Below, in pieces: positions 19,823-27,621 of a stretch of DNA of 64,000 bases (position 1 is its first letter; each line of letters starts with the position of its first letter). The notes beneath the pieces are model-generated. The model was given only the letters and a program-made list of their open reading frames with translations. It searched no databases and had not been told where the DNA came from. A program made the position numbers and the translations under genes. The stretch comes from Solirubrobacteraceae bacterium (lineage in GTDB: Bacteria > Actinomycetota > Thermoleophilia > Solirubrobacterales > Solirubrobacteraceae). The stretch is from the NCBI GenBank assembly GCA_024711025.1, contig JANJTP010000069.1:24393-88392 (forward strand), in the 5' to 3' direction.

Positions 19823-20977
19823 ATGGAACGACACCTCTTCGAGGGCGATCACATCTGGTTCCGGGAGTCGGTCCGCGAGTTCGTCAAGAGGTCCGTTCTG
19901 CCGGCGCGGGAGCACCACCGGCAGCAGCGGGCGATCGACCGGGCCGTCTGGGCGGAGGCCGGCAGCCACGGGTTCCTCGGGCTGGGTGTGCCGGCCGATC
20001 TTGGCGGTAGCGGGGTGTCGGACTTCCGCTTCAACGCCATCCTGGGCGAGGAGCTGGCGCGTGCCGGCATGGCCTACGCGTCGTCGTTCGGCATCCACAC
20101 GGATGTCGTGGCGCCTTATCTCCTCGAGCTCACAACGGCCGAGCAGCAGTCGCAGTGGCTGCCGCGGTTCTCCAGCGGCGAGATGGTGACCGCTATCGGC
20201 ATGACAGAACCCGAGGCGGGCTCAGACCTCGCCGCGCTGCGGACGACAGCTACGCGCGACGACAGCGACTGGGTCATCAACGGCACGAAGACGTTCATCA
20301 CCAACGGCGCAGGCGCTGATCTCGTCATCGTCGCCGCGAGGACGGGAGCCGGGCGGCGCGACATCTCGCTGTTCGTCGTGGAGGCCGGCACGCCCGGCTT
20401 CACGCGCGGGGAGCCCCTGCACAAGGTCGGTCAGCCCGAGGCGGACACCGCCGAGCTGTTCTTCCACGACGTCCGCGTGCCCGCAGAGAACCTCATCGGC
20501 GACCTCGACCGCGGGTTCACGCACATGATCGACCGGCTTCCGCAGGAACGGCTCAGCGCCGCGGTGGCGAACCTCGCACATGCCCGTGCCACGGTCGAGG
20601 ACACGCTCGAATACGTCCGCCAGCGTCGTGCCTTCGGACGGCCGGTGGGCGCGTTCCAGCACAGCCGGTTCCTCCTCGCTGAGTTGGTCACGCAGCTCGA
20701 CGTGGCGCAGGCCTATGTCGATCAGTGCGTCCAGGCTCACGTCGCCTCGCGCCTCTCGCCGATCGACGCGGCGAAGGCGAAGTGGTGGACGGCGGAGGTG
20801 CAGAACCGGGCGATCGACGCCTGTCTGCAGCTACACGGCGGCTACGGCTACATGGAGGAGTACGAGGTCGCGCGCGCATGGTGCGACGCGCGCGTGACGA
20901 AGATCTGGGCCGGCTCCAACGAGATCATGAAGGAGCTCATCGGGCGCGACCTCGGGCTTGCGGAGGAGCGCTCGTGA
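19823..20977 (+). CDS. Acyl-CoA dehydrogenase
   Basis: FAD flavoprotein (384 aa) oxidising an acyl-CoA to the 2,3-enoyl-CoA. Motifs are AIGMTEPEAGSDLAAL (FAD/substrate site), GTKTFITNGAGADL, and the C-terminal QLHGGYGYMEEYEVAR and IWAGSNEIMKELIGR. The position occupied by the catalytic Glu in medium-chain enzymes is Ala here (IWAGS), so the base is probably Glu242 in PQERL, as in isovaleryl-CoA-type dehydrogenases; this is inference. ATG 19823 follows GGGGAG. It is first in the operon and its stop overlaps the thiolase GTG by 4 nt. Confidence 0.92.
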   Translation: MERHLFEGDHIWFRESVREFVKRSVLPAREHHRQQRAIDRAVWAEAGSHGFLGLGVPADLGGSGVSDFRFNAILGEELARAGMAYASSFGIHTDVVAPYLLELTTAEQQSQWLPRFSSGEMVTAIGMTEPEAGSDLAALRTTATRDDSDWVINGTKTFITNGAGADLVIVAARTGAGRRDISLFVVEAGTPGFTRGEPLHKVGQPEADTAELFFHDVRVPAENLIGDLDRGFTHMIDRLPQERLSAAVANLAHARATVEDTLEYVRQRRAFGRPVGAFQHSRFLLAELVTQLDVAQAYVDQCVQAHVASRLSPIDAAKAKWWTAEVQNRAIDACLQLHGGYGYMEEYEVARAWCDARVTKIWAGSNEIMKELIGRDLGLAEERS

Positions 20978-22218
20978 CGAGCCGCAACGGCACGGCGCCC
21001 GAGGCGGTCATCGTCGCCGCCGCCCGCTCACCGATCGGACGAGCGTTCAAAGGCTCGCTCGCCGGGATGCGCCCGGACGACCTCGCGGCCGCCATCGTGC
21101 GCGCGGCGCTGGACCAGGTGCCGCACCTGGATCCGCGCGACATTGACGACATCTACGTCGGCTGCGGTGAGCCGTACGACGAGCAGGGCGCCAACCTGGC
21201 GCGCCGGATCGTCGTGCATCTAGGGCTGGACACCGTGCCGGGCGCGACGGTCACGCGCTTCTGCGCCTCCAGCCTGCAGACGACGCGGATGGCCTTCCAC
21301 GCGGTCCGTGCCGGTGAGGGCGACGTGTTCGTTTCGGCCGGCGTGGAGTGCGTCTCGCGCTTCAACGACCCGGCGATCGCCGGGGTCGGCCCCGAGCGCC
21401 TCATGCACCCAGCGTATACGGAGGCGAGGGTGCGGAGCGCCCGCTTGGCGGGAGGCGGCGACGGCTGGCGGGACCCTCGTGAGGACGGTCTGCGTCCCGA
21501 CATCTACATCACGATGGGCCAAACGGCCGAGAACGTCGCGAGCCTTCGCGGGGTCTCGCGGGAGGAGCAGGATCACTTCGCCCTGCGCAGCCAGCAGCGA
21601 GCCGAGCGGGCGATCGCCAGCGGCTTCTTCGCCCGCGAGATCACGCCCGTCACGCTGCCGGACGGCCGGGTCGTGGACCGCGACGACGGTCCGCGCCCCG
21701 GGACGACGTACGAGAAGCTCGCCGAGCTCAAGCCGGTCTTCCGACCGGAGGGCACCGTCACCGCCGGCAACTGCTGCCCGCTCAACGACGGCGCGGCCGC
21801 CCTCGTCATCATGAGTGACACCATGGCGGAGCGGCTCGGGATCCAGCCGCTGGCGCGGATCGTGTCGACCGGTGTCTCGGCCCTGTCGCCGGAGATCATG
21901 GGCCTCGGTCCGATCGCAGCCTCACGCCAGGCGCTTGCACGCGCCGGGATGACGATCGCCGATGTCGATCTCGTCGAGATCAACGAGGCCTTCGCGGCCC
22001 AGGTGCTGCCGTCCGCGGACGAACTGGGGATCAACCCTGACACGCTCAATGTCCACGGCGGCGCGATCGCGCTCGGCCACCCGTTCGGCATGACGGGAGC
22101 GCGCCTCGCCACGACGCTGATCAACGGCCTGAGGGCCCGGGATGAGGAGATCGGTCTCGAGACGATGTGCGTCGGCGGCGGGCAGGGCATGGCGATGGTC
22201 CTGGAGCGGCTGTCGTGA
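20974..22218 (+). CDS. Acetyl-CoA acyltransferase (thiolase)
   Basis: Thiolase of 414 aa that cleaves 3-ketoacyl-CoA with CoA. The nucleophile Cys97 lies in TRFCASSLQT, the His in NVHGGAIALGHPFGMTGAR and the second Cys in MCVGGGQGMAM, so all catalytic residues are present. The GTG start overlaps the dehydrogenase stop as GTGA, and the stop overlaps the next GTG in the same way. It supplies the last step of the beta-oxidation-like cycle encoded in this operon. Confidence 0.92.
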   Translation: MTSRNGTAPEAVIVAAARSPIGRAFKGSLAGMRPDDLAAAIVRAALDQVPHLDPRDIDDIYVGCGEPYDEQGANLARRIVVHLGLDTVPGATVTRFCASSLQTTRMAFHAVRAGEGDVFVSAGVECVSRFNDPAIAGVGPERLMHPAYTEARVRSARLAGGGDGWRDPREDGLRPDIYITMGQTAENVASLRGVSREEQDHFALRSQQRAERAIASGFFAREITPVTLPDGRVVDRDDGPRPGTTYEKLAELKPVFRPEGTVTAGNCCPLNDGAAALVIMSDTMAERLGIQPLARIVSTGVSALSPEIMGLGPIAASRQALARAGMTIADVDLVEINEAFAAQVLPSADELGINPDTLNVHGGAIALGHPFGMTGARLATTLINGLRARDEEIGLETMCVGGGQGMAMVLERLS

Positions 22219-22664
22219 CGTCCGCGACCCTCGGTGAGCTGCGCGCGAAGGTCGGAGCGCAGCTCGGCACGAGCGCCTGGCACACCGTCGATCAGGAGAT
22301 GATCGACACGTTCGCCCGTGTCACGCGGGACGAGCAGTGGGTCCATGTCGACCGGGACCGCGCGGCGGCGGGGCCCTTCGGCACCACGATCGCCCATGGC
22401 TACCTGAGCCTGTCGTTGTGCTCGCGGTTCCTCGAGGAGTGCCTCGACGTCCGCGGCGTCGGCATGGCGCTCAACTACGGGGTGAACCGCGTGCGGTTCC
22501 CCTCACCGGTGCCAGCCGGCGCCCGGGTGCGCGGCCGCGCGGAGCTGCTCTCGCTCGATCCTGTCCCCGGCGGTTCGCAGGCCGTCATCCGGGTGACCGT
22601 TGAGACCGATGGCGGTCACAAGCCGGCATGCGTCGCCGACCTCGTCGTCCGCTACCTCGACTGA
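22215..22664 (+). CDS. MaoC-like enoyl-CoA hydratase
   Basis: Hot-dog-fold protein of 149 aa, NodN/MaoC type, predicted to hydrate 2-enoyl-CoA to 3-hydroxyacyl-CoA. The hydratase motif is RDEQWVHVDRDRAAAGPFG followed by TIAHGYLSLSL, with Asp and His at the expected sites. GTG start overlaps the thiolase stop. It fills the hydratase position between the acyl-CoA dehydrogenase and SDR of this operon. Confidence 0.88.
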   Translation: MTSATLGELRAKVGAQLGTSAWHTVDQEMIDTFARVTRDEQWVHVDRDRAAAGPFGTTIAHGYLSLSLCSRFLEECLDVRGVGMALNYGVNRVRFPSPVPAGARVRGRAELLSLDPVPGGSQAVIRVTVETDGGHKPACVADLVVRYLD

Positions 22665-22682
22665 CAAAGGAGCTCGAACTTC

Positions 22683-23420
22683 ATGCCCAACATCACTGCC
22701 GACTTCACCGACCGCACAGTCGTCGTGACTGGCGCGGCGCGCGGAATCGGTCATGCGCTGGCCGCCGCCTTCGCGCAGGCGGGTGCGGACGTCGTCGCCG
22801 TCGACTACGACGAGGACGAACTCGTCAGCAGCGCCGAACAGATCGGCGCGACGCCCGTCGCCGCCGACGTGGCATCGACCCCCGACGTCGAGCGGGTGGT
22901 GGCCGCCGCCACGGCCGAGACTGGTCGCGTCGACGTGGTGGTCAACAACGCGGGCATCCTGCGCGACAAGGTCCTGTGGAAGTTGGACGACGCCGATTGG
23001 GACGCGGTGCTCGGAGTGCACCTCGGGGGGACCTTCCGCTTCACGAGAGCGTGCGTTCCCCACTTCCGCGAGCAGGGGTACGGCCGCGTCATCAACGTCA
23101 CCTCGTACACAGGGCTCCACGGCAATGCCGGTCAATCCGCGTACGCCGCGGCGAAGGCCGGGATCATCGGCTTCACCAAGACCGCCGCCAAGGAACTCGC
23201 GCACTTCGGTGTGACGGTCAACGCGATCTCCCCCAACGCCGAGACGCGGATGATCGCCTCCATCCCGGCCGCGAAGCGAGCGGAGCTGGAGGCGCTGATC
23301 CCGCTCGGCCGCTTCGCGGACCCGGCGGAGATCGCCTCCGCCGTTCTCTTCCTCGCCTCGGAGGAGGCGGGCTACATCACGGGAACGGTTGTGCCGGTCG
23401 ACGGCGGCATCGCGATGTGA
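22683..23420 (+). CDS. SDR oxidoreductase, FabG-like 3-hydroxyacyl-CoA dehydrogenase
   Basis: Classical short-chain dehydrogenase of 245 aa. The cofactor motif TGAARGIGHALA, NNAG, and the catalytic triad Ser/Tyr/Lys (NVTSYTGLHGN, SAYAAAKAG) are intact, and the end VPVDGGIAM is typical of FabG-like enzymes. The ribosome site AAGGAG lies upstream of ATG 22683. In this operon it most likely oxidises the 3-hydroxyacyl-CoA made by the MaoC protein, before the thiolase acts. Confidence 0.88.
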   Translation: MPNITADFTDRTVVVTGAARGIGHALAAAFAQAGADVVAVDYDEDELVSSAEQIGATPVAADVASTPDVERVVAAATAETGRVDVVVNNAGILRDKVLWKLDDADWDAVLGVHLGGTFRFTRACVPHFREQGYGRVINVTSYTGLHGNAGQSAYAAAKAGIIGFTKTAAKELAHFGVTVNAISPNAETRMIASIPAAKRAELEALIPLGRFADPAEIASAVLFLASEEAGYITGTVVPVDGGIAM

Positions 23421-23510
23421 CCGGACACAGGCATGCTGAGAGTGTGACCGCCCACCAGCGTCGAGCGCGGCGCGGCGCGGCACACCACGCCGCGAGCACA
23501 AGGAGATCTG

Positions 23511-24284
23511 ATGTTGGAAGGTCACTTCGTGGGACGCACGGCGATCGTCACGGGCTCCGGCGGGAATATCGGGCGAGCCGCTGCACGGCGGCTCGCACAG
23601 GAGGGCGCCGCCGTCCTGGCGGTCGACCTCGACGAGGAGAAGGTCGCCGAGACGGCGGCTCTCATCGGTCAAGACGGCGGAACCGCTCGTCACGTCTTCG
23701 CGGACGTGACCGATGCGTCGTCGGAGGCCGGGTACGTCGAGGCCGGCCGCGAGCTAGGCGGTGGCGCCGTCCACGGGTTCTTCAACAACGCCGGCATCGA
23801 AGGGCCCGTCGCCCCCGTGACGGACGTCGACGATGACGCCTTCGACGCCGTGCTGAGCGTCAACGTCCGCGGGGTCTTCCTGGGCCTCAAGTACGTCGCC
23901 CCCGCGCCGCTGCGGCTTGGCGGCGCGGGGGTCAACACCGCGAGCGCCGCCGGGCTCGTCGGGTTCGCCGGCATGTGCGCCTACGTGAGGTCGAAGCACG
24001 CGGTGGTCGGGCTCACCCGATCGGCCGCGCTGGATCTCGCGCCGCACGGCATCCGGGTCAACGCCGTCTGCCCCCGGCCGATCGAGGGGCGGATGATGAG
24101 CGGCCTCGAGGACCAGGTCGGCGAGCAGGGTGACGCACGTGAGCGCTTAGTCTCCACCGTGCCGCTTAAGCGCTACGGACGGCCCGATGACGTCGCCCGG
24201 ACTGTCGCCTTCCGGCTGAGTCCCGAGGCATCGTTCGCCACCGGCGCTGCGTTCTCCGTGGACGGCGGGCAGACCGCAGCTTGA
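23511..24284 (+). CDS. SDR oxidoreductase
   Basis: Second short-chain dehydrogenase of the operon, 257 aa. It has the glycine motif TGSGGNIGRAAA, an Asp after beta-2 (VDLDEE) favouring NAD(H), FNNAGIEG, Ser in NTASAAGLVG, YVRSKHAVVG and the end FSVDGGQTAA. The motif after the active site reads CPRPIEGRMM, instead of the usual CPGxxxT. AAGGAG lies before ATG 23511. A 90-bp gap separates it from the first SDR. Its substrate may be an upstream alcohol or a different hydroxyacyl-CoA; not determined. Confidence 0.85.
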   Translation: MLEGHFVGRTAIVTGSGGNIGRAAARRLAQEGAAVLAVDLDEEKVAETAALIGQDGGTARHVFADVTDASSEAGYVEAGRELGGGAVHGFFNNAGIEGPVAPVTDVDDDAFDAVLSVNVRGVFLGLKYVAPAPLRLGGAGVNTASAAGLVGFAGMCAYVRSKHAVVGLTRSAALDLAPHGIRVNAVCPRPIEGRMMSGLEDQVGEQGDARERLVSTVPLKRYGRPDDVARTVAFRLSPEASFATGAAFSVDGGQTAA

Positions 24285-24337
24285 CACCCCACGCAGGCGA
24301 AAATATCGTCGCGCGCCGCAACATGAGCGAACGCTCA
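24281..24337 (+). promoter_or_regulatory. Promoter and TGAGCG/CGCTCA operator of the TetR gene
   Basis: TTGACA at 24281-24286, a 17-bp spacer, and TATCGT at 24304-24309 form a near-consensus promoter inside the end of the SDR gene. The inverted repeat TGAGCGAACGCTCA (24324-24337, 6-bp arms, 2-bp centre) starts one base into the TetR ATG. This layout suggests autorepression by TetR. Confidence 0.65.
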
Positions 24338-24997
24338 GTATCAACGAGAACCCGCCGGCCGGCCGTTAGTACGCGCACCGCCGCCAGCAGGTTCTTCCCG
24401 GATGCGGAGACCGACGCTTCACAGCGGCTGCTGGCCTCCGCCCTCGAACAGTTCGCGACCAAGGGCTTCCACGCCGCGACGACCCGGGCGGTCGGCGAGG
24501 GCGCCGGCATGAGTCCTGCGGCGGTCTACGTCCACTACGCGTCCAAGACGGATCTCCTGTTCGAGATCACGCGGATCGGCCACCGGTCGTGTCTCGATGC
24601 GGTCGAGCAGGCGCTGGCCGACGCGCCGGACGACCCGGGCGAACGGGTACGCCGGTTCATCGAGACGTTCGCGCAGTGGCACGCGGAGCATCAGATGCTC
24701 GCCCGGGTGAGCCAGTACGAGCTCAACGCGCTTCCGACACGGCAGCTCAACCGGATCGTGAAGCTGCGCCAGCAGTTCGACGCCCACCTCCAGCAGGAGT
24801 TTCAGCGGGGCGTCGACGCCGGAGTCTTCGAGATCGAGGATGTCCAGGGAGCCGTCACCGCGGCGCTGTCGCTGTGCATCGACCTCGCCCGCTGGTATGT
24901 GCCGCGGCCGGGACTCGTGCCCGAGCAGGTCGCGCGCCTCTACGCCGGACTGGTCGTCCGCATGGTGAGTCCGATCCGACCTGCGCGGGCCGCCTGA
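24323..24997 (+). CDS. TetR-family transcriptional regulator
   Basis: Repressor-type protein of 224 aa. The N-terminal HTH is clear: ALEQFATKGFHAATTRAVGE then GMSPAAVYVHYASKTDLLFE. The C-terminal domain (QWHAEHQMLARVSQYELNAL and ARLYAGLVVRMV) resembles TetR_C of KstR2/FadR-like acyl-CoA-sensing regulators. ATG 24323 was chosen over a TTG at 24281, because the TTG is part of a -35 box. It lies at the end of the beta-oxidation-like operon and is the likely binder of the palindromes at 19787 and 24324. Confidence 0.85.
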   Translation: MSERSVSTRTRRPAVSTRTAASRFFPDAETDASQRLLASALEQFATKGFHAATTRAVGEGAGMSPAAVYVHYASKTDLLFEITRIGHRSCLDAVEQALADAPDDPGERVRRFIETFAQWHAEHQMLARVSQYELNALPTRQLNRIVKLRQQFDAHLQQEFQRGVDAGVFEIEDVQGAVTAALSLCIDLARWYVPRPGLVPEQVARLYAGLVVRMVSPIRPARAA

Positions 24998-25029
24998 CGG
25001 CGGCCCGGCGTGATCACGCGGCGCCGGCC

Positions 25030-25250
25030 TCGGCGCGAGCCACCAGCCGGGCGACCGATCGGCGATCTGCGGCCACTCGAGCTGTGATCTGGTGCGCCAG
25101 ACCCGGTCGCGGATGAGCTCGGTCTTGAACGTGTCGACGAAGCTTTCGGCGAGTGCGTTGTCAAAGGCGTCGCCGACCGATCCGATCGATCCCAGGACGC
25201 GGTGGTCGTCGAGGACCTGCTGGAAGGCGAAGCTCGTGTATTGACCGGAC
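25030..25250 (-). mobile_element. IS3-family transposase remnant (C-terminal rve part)
   Basis: The minus strand encodes a fragment matching the end of the IS3-family integrase domain: SGQYTSFAFQQVLDD, then GSVGDAFDNALAESFVDTFK and ELIRDRVWRTRSQLE. The motif includes the catalytic Glu region (NALAESF). The upstream HTH/OrfA, the first two Asp residues and the downstream end are missing, and no terminal inverted repeats were found. It abuts the broken TPR gene and lies just after tetR, so an IS insertion followed by deletion probably truncated the TPR gene. Confidence 0.75.
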
Positions 25251-25344
25251 TCAACCGGCCGTTGCAACACCGTGTTCTTGGCTCGCGGACCGTAGCGGTC
25301 GCAAGCCCGTGTCGAGGCCGGAGAGCGATCGATCCCGAGGATCG

Positions 25345-25785
25345 CCCTACACGGCGCATCGCGTCGGCGTAGTCGGCGTTCCAGGCGTCCTGGTCGCCGG
25401 ATGGATCGGCGCGCGGGTAGCAGTGGGCTAGCGCGTCGATCAGCGCGCGCTCCACCGGCGCCGCAGCCGCGACCCGGCGCTGCGCCTAGGCCACGGCCGC
25501 GTGCGCCTTCGCCAGCGAGGCATCGAGGGCGGCGGGATCGAACGCCTCCCAGCCTTTGTTGTAGTTCGGGCCGACAGCGTAGGCGATCCCCCAGTGTGCG
25601 AGCGCGAACCCGGGGTCGTGCTCGACGGCGTGCTCAAAGCAGCGAACCGCCCCCTCGTGGTTGAACGCGTAGGCCCAGACGAGGCCGCGGTCGAACCACG
25701 CGCGCGCGACGTCCGAGCGGGCCGACGTCTCGCGCGCATAGGTGCCCAGGTCCACCCCGGCGTCCGCCGCGTGCGCGACGCTCAC
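25345..25785 (-). pseudogene. Tetratricopeptide-repeat protein, truncated with an internal stop
   Basis: The first 99 codons encode a TPR-like segment (ARAWFDRGLVWAYAFNHEGA, AVEHDPGFALAHWGIAYAVG). They end at an in-frame TAG (25488-25486), but the same frame continues with ERALIDALAHCYPRADPSG and NADYADAMRRVG, typical of the following part of this TPR family. Homology then stops near the IS3 remnant, so the rest is deleted. ATG 25785 overlaps the hyuB stop as ATGA, so it was once the last gene of the liv-hyu operon. Its family function is unknown to me. Confidence 0.75.
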
Positions 25786-27584
25786 TGGTCATCCTCTCCG
25801 GTGCCGCGCAGCCGCCGGGTCTCCTCGACGTCGACCGCGAGCGTCTCGTCCGCGACGAATCCGACCAGCGCGACGCCGTAGACGCTGCGCGCCCGCTCGA
25901 CCGTCTCGAACCCGCGCAGGACGTCCTGGAGCACGCGCTCCGGGTCGCGCTCGTGGGGCGGCCCGTAGCCGCCGCCGCCGTTGTCGATCGAGCGCACGCG
26001 CTCACCCGGCTGGATCACCGTCTGGATCACCCCGGGCAGCGGCCGCTCGCCGCCATCGGAGAGCAGGTACGTCGCGCCCGGGACGCCGGCGTGGCCGCCG
26101 TGGACGCCCGCGGGCGGGTTGACCTGGCCGTCGGCCATCACCGCGAGGTCCATCGGGGCGAACCGGGGCCCGAGGATCACCTCCTCGCCGGGCGCGCCCC
26201 GGAACCGGCCGGCGCCTCCCGAGCCGGGGACGATCCGGACCGCGTCGACGTGGATCGGGTACTTGCTCTCCAGCACCTCCACGCTGTCGCGCAGGAGCAT
26301 CGCGTGGCCGCCGGTCGCGCCGGAGTTGACCCACCCGTCGGCGTGCGGGGTCGCCGGCCCGCCGGCGAAGCCCGTAAAGAGCTGGTTGACGTACGGCCTC
26401 CCGAAGCGCGGGTCCTGGCCGGCGATCACGCCCCAGGCCGCCGACATGCCGAGCCCCGACTGCGCCAGCCCGTGCCCGTCGCCGAGCTTGGCGAAGGCCC
26501 CGTGGACGGCGATCGTCAGCCGGCACAGCAGGTTGGTCGTGGAGACCGAGCAGCTGTGCGGGAACGTCGGCCGGCCGACGGCCGAGCCGTCGCGGAGCTC
26601 GACCTCGATGCGCCGGAAGCTGCCCTCGTTGATTGGCACGCGCTCGGGGATGCAGTTGAGCACGCCCTGCACGGCGCCGATCCGCGAGGTCGTCTCCGAC
26701 AAGTTGAGCCCGCAGTCCAGGCAGTCGCCGTTGTCGGTGAGGTCTACCCGCACCATGGCCGCCGCCGGATCGACCTCCACGCGCGCGCGTACGCGAAAGC
26801 CGTCGGGCAGCACCGGGTCGAGCGGGTCGTGCCAGACGTCGCACTCGGCCACCCCCGCGGGCAGGCGCCGGATCGCGTCGGCCATCATCGACTCGCCGTA
26901 GCCGGTCCACCACGCGAGATGGCGCAGGACCGTGTCCACGCCGTACTTGGCGCACAGCTCCTTCAGACGGCGCTCGGCCAGCCGCGCCGCGCCGACCTGG
27001 GCCAGGTAGTCGCCGTACCACTGGTCCGGGACCCGGATCCGCTTGCGGCACATGCGGATCACGTCGTCGATGTCCTCGTAGCCGCGCTGGATCTGCGTCG
27101 CCGTGAAGATCAGCGCGCCCTCGTTGTAGACGTCGCGCGCAGCCGGCATGTAGGTCGACGGGACGCTGTTGCCGATGTCGGCCTGGTGCGCGAGGACGGC
27201 GACCGTGAAGCGGTGCGCGCCGTCGACGAACACCGGCACCATCACGACGACGTCCGCGGCGTGGGTGCCGCCCTCGTAGGGGTCGTTGTGGAGGAACGCG
27301 TCGCCCTCGCGCAGGTCTGGGTGGTGCTCCAGCAGCGACCGGGCCTGCCGCCCCGAGCCGAGCATGTGCCCCGGCAGCGAGTTGGCCACCGAGAGCAGCG
27401 ACCCCTCCGCCGTGAGGATGCCGCCGGAGAAGTCGCGGGCGATCGCGATCAGCGCCGACCGTGCCGAGCGCATCAGCGCGTCGTTCATCTCGCGGTTGAT
27501 CGAGCGGACGCGATTGACGATGACCGCGGCAAGCACGCGGTCGACGTCCTGAGCGTCGCGCGTCGCGTCGGGCTGCTGGAGCAT
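25782..27584 (-). CDS. hyuB: Hydantoinase B-family subunit, second copy
   Basis: HyuB-type subunit of 600 aa, distinct from the copy at 3.5-5.2 kb. Blocks FSGGILTAEGSLLSVANSLP, DAFLHNDPYEGGTHAADVVV, LAHQADIGNSVPSTY and the end SIDNGGGGYGPPHERD identify the family. It follows hyuA across a 37-nt gap and overlaps the TPR start by 4 nt. Cysteines in DCLDCGLNLSE and PHSCSVSTTNLLC might bind metal, though that is speculative. The neighbours (CoA ligase, MaoC, Liv importer) suggest catabolism of an imported acid or ketone rather than hydantoin salvage. Confidence 0.87.
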   Translation of the reverse strand: MLQQPDATRDAQDVDRVLAAVIVNRVRSINREMNDALMRSARSALIAIARDFSGGILTAEGSLLSVANSLPGHMLGSGRQARSLLEHHPDLREGDAFLHNDPYEGGTHAADVVVMVPVFVDGAHRFTVAVLAHQADIGNSVPSTYMPAARDVYNEGALIFTATQIQRGYEDIDDVIRMCRKRIRVPDQWYGDYLAQVGAARLAERRLKELCAKYGVDTVLRHLAWWTGYGESMMADAIRRLPAGVAECDVWHDPLDPVLPDGFRVRARVEVDPAAAMVRVDLTDNGDCLDCGLNLSETTSRIGAVQGVLNCIPERVPINEGSFRRIEVELRDGSAVGRPTFPHSCSVSTTNLLCRLTIAVHGAFAKLGDGHGLAQSGLGMSAAWGVIAGQDPRFGRPYVNQLFTGFAGGPATPHADGWVNSGATGGHAMLLRDSVEVLESKYPIHVDAVRIVPGSGGAGRFRGAPGEEVILGPRFAPMDLAVMADGQVNPPAGVHGGHAGVPGATYLLSDGGERPLPGVIQTVIQPGERVRSIDNGGGGYGPPHERDPERVLQDVLRGFETVERARSVYGVALVGFVADETLAVDVEETRRLRGTGEDDQ

Positions 27585-27621
27585 GTATGGGTCCTTTCGT
27601 ACGCTAAGCCGAGGGTCGGCG

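Noticed and set aside
24281..24322. TTG at 24281 as the TetR start
   Set aside because: It forms the -35 TTGACA of a good promoter, and the 14 residues it would add have no homology.
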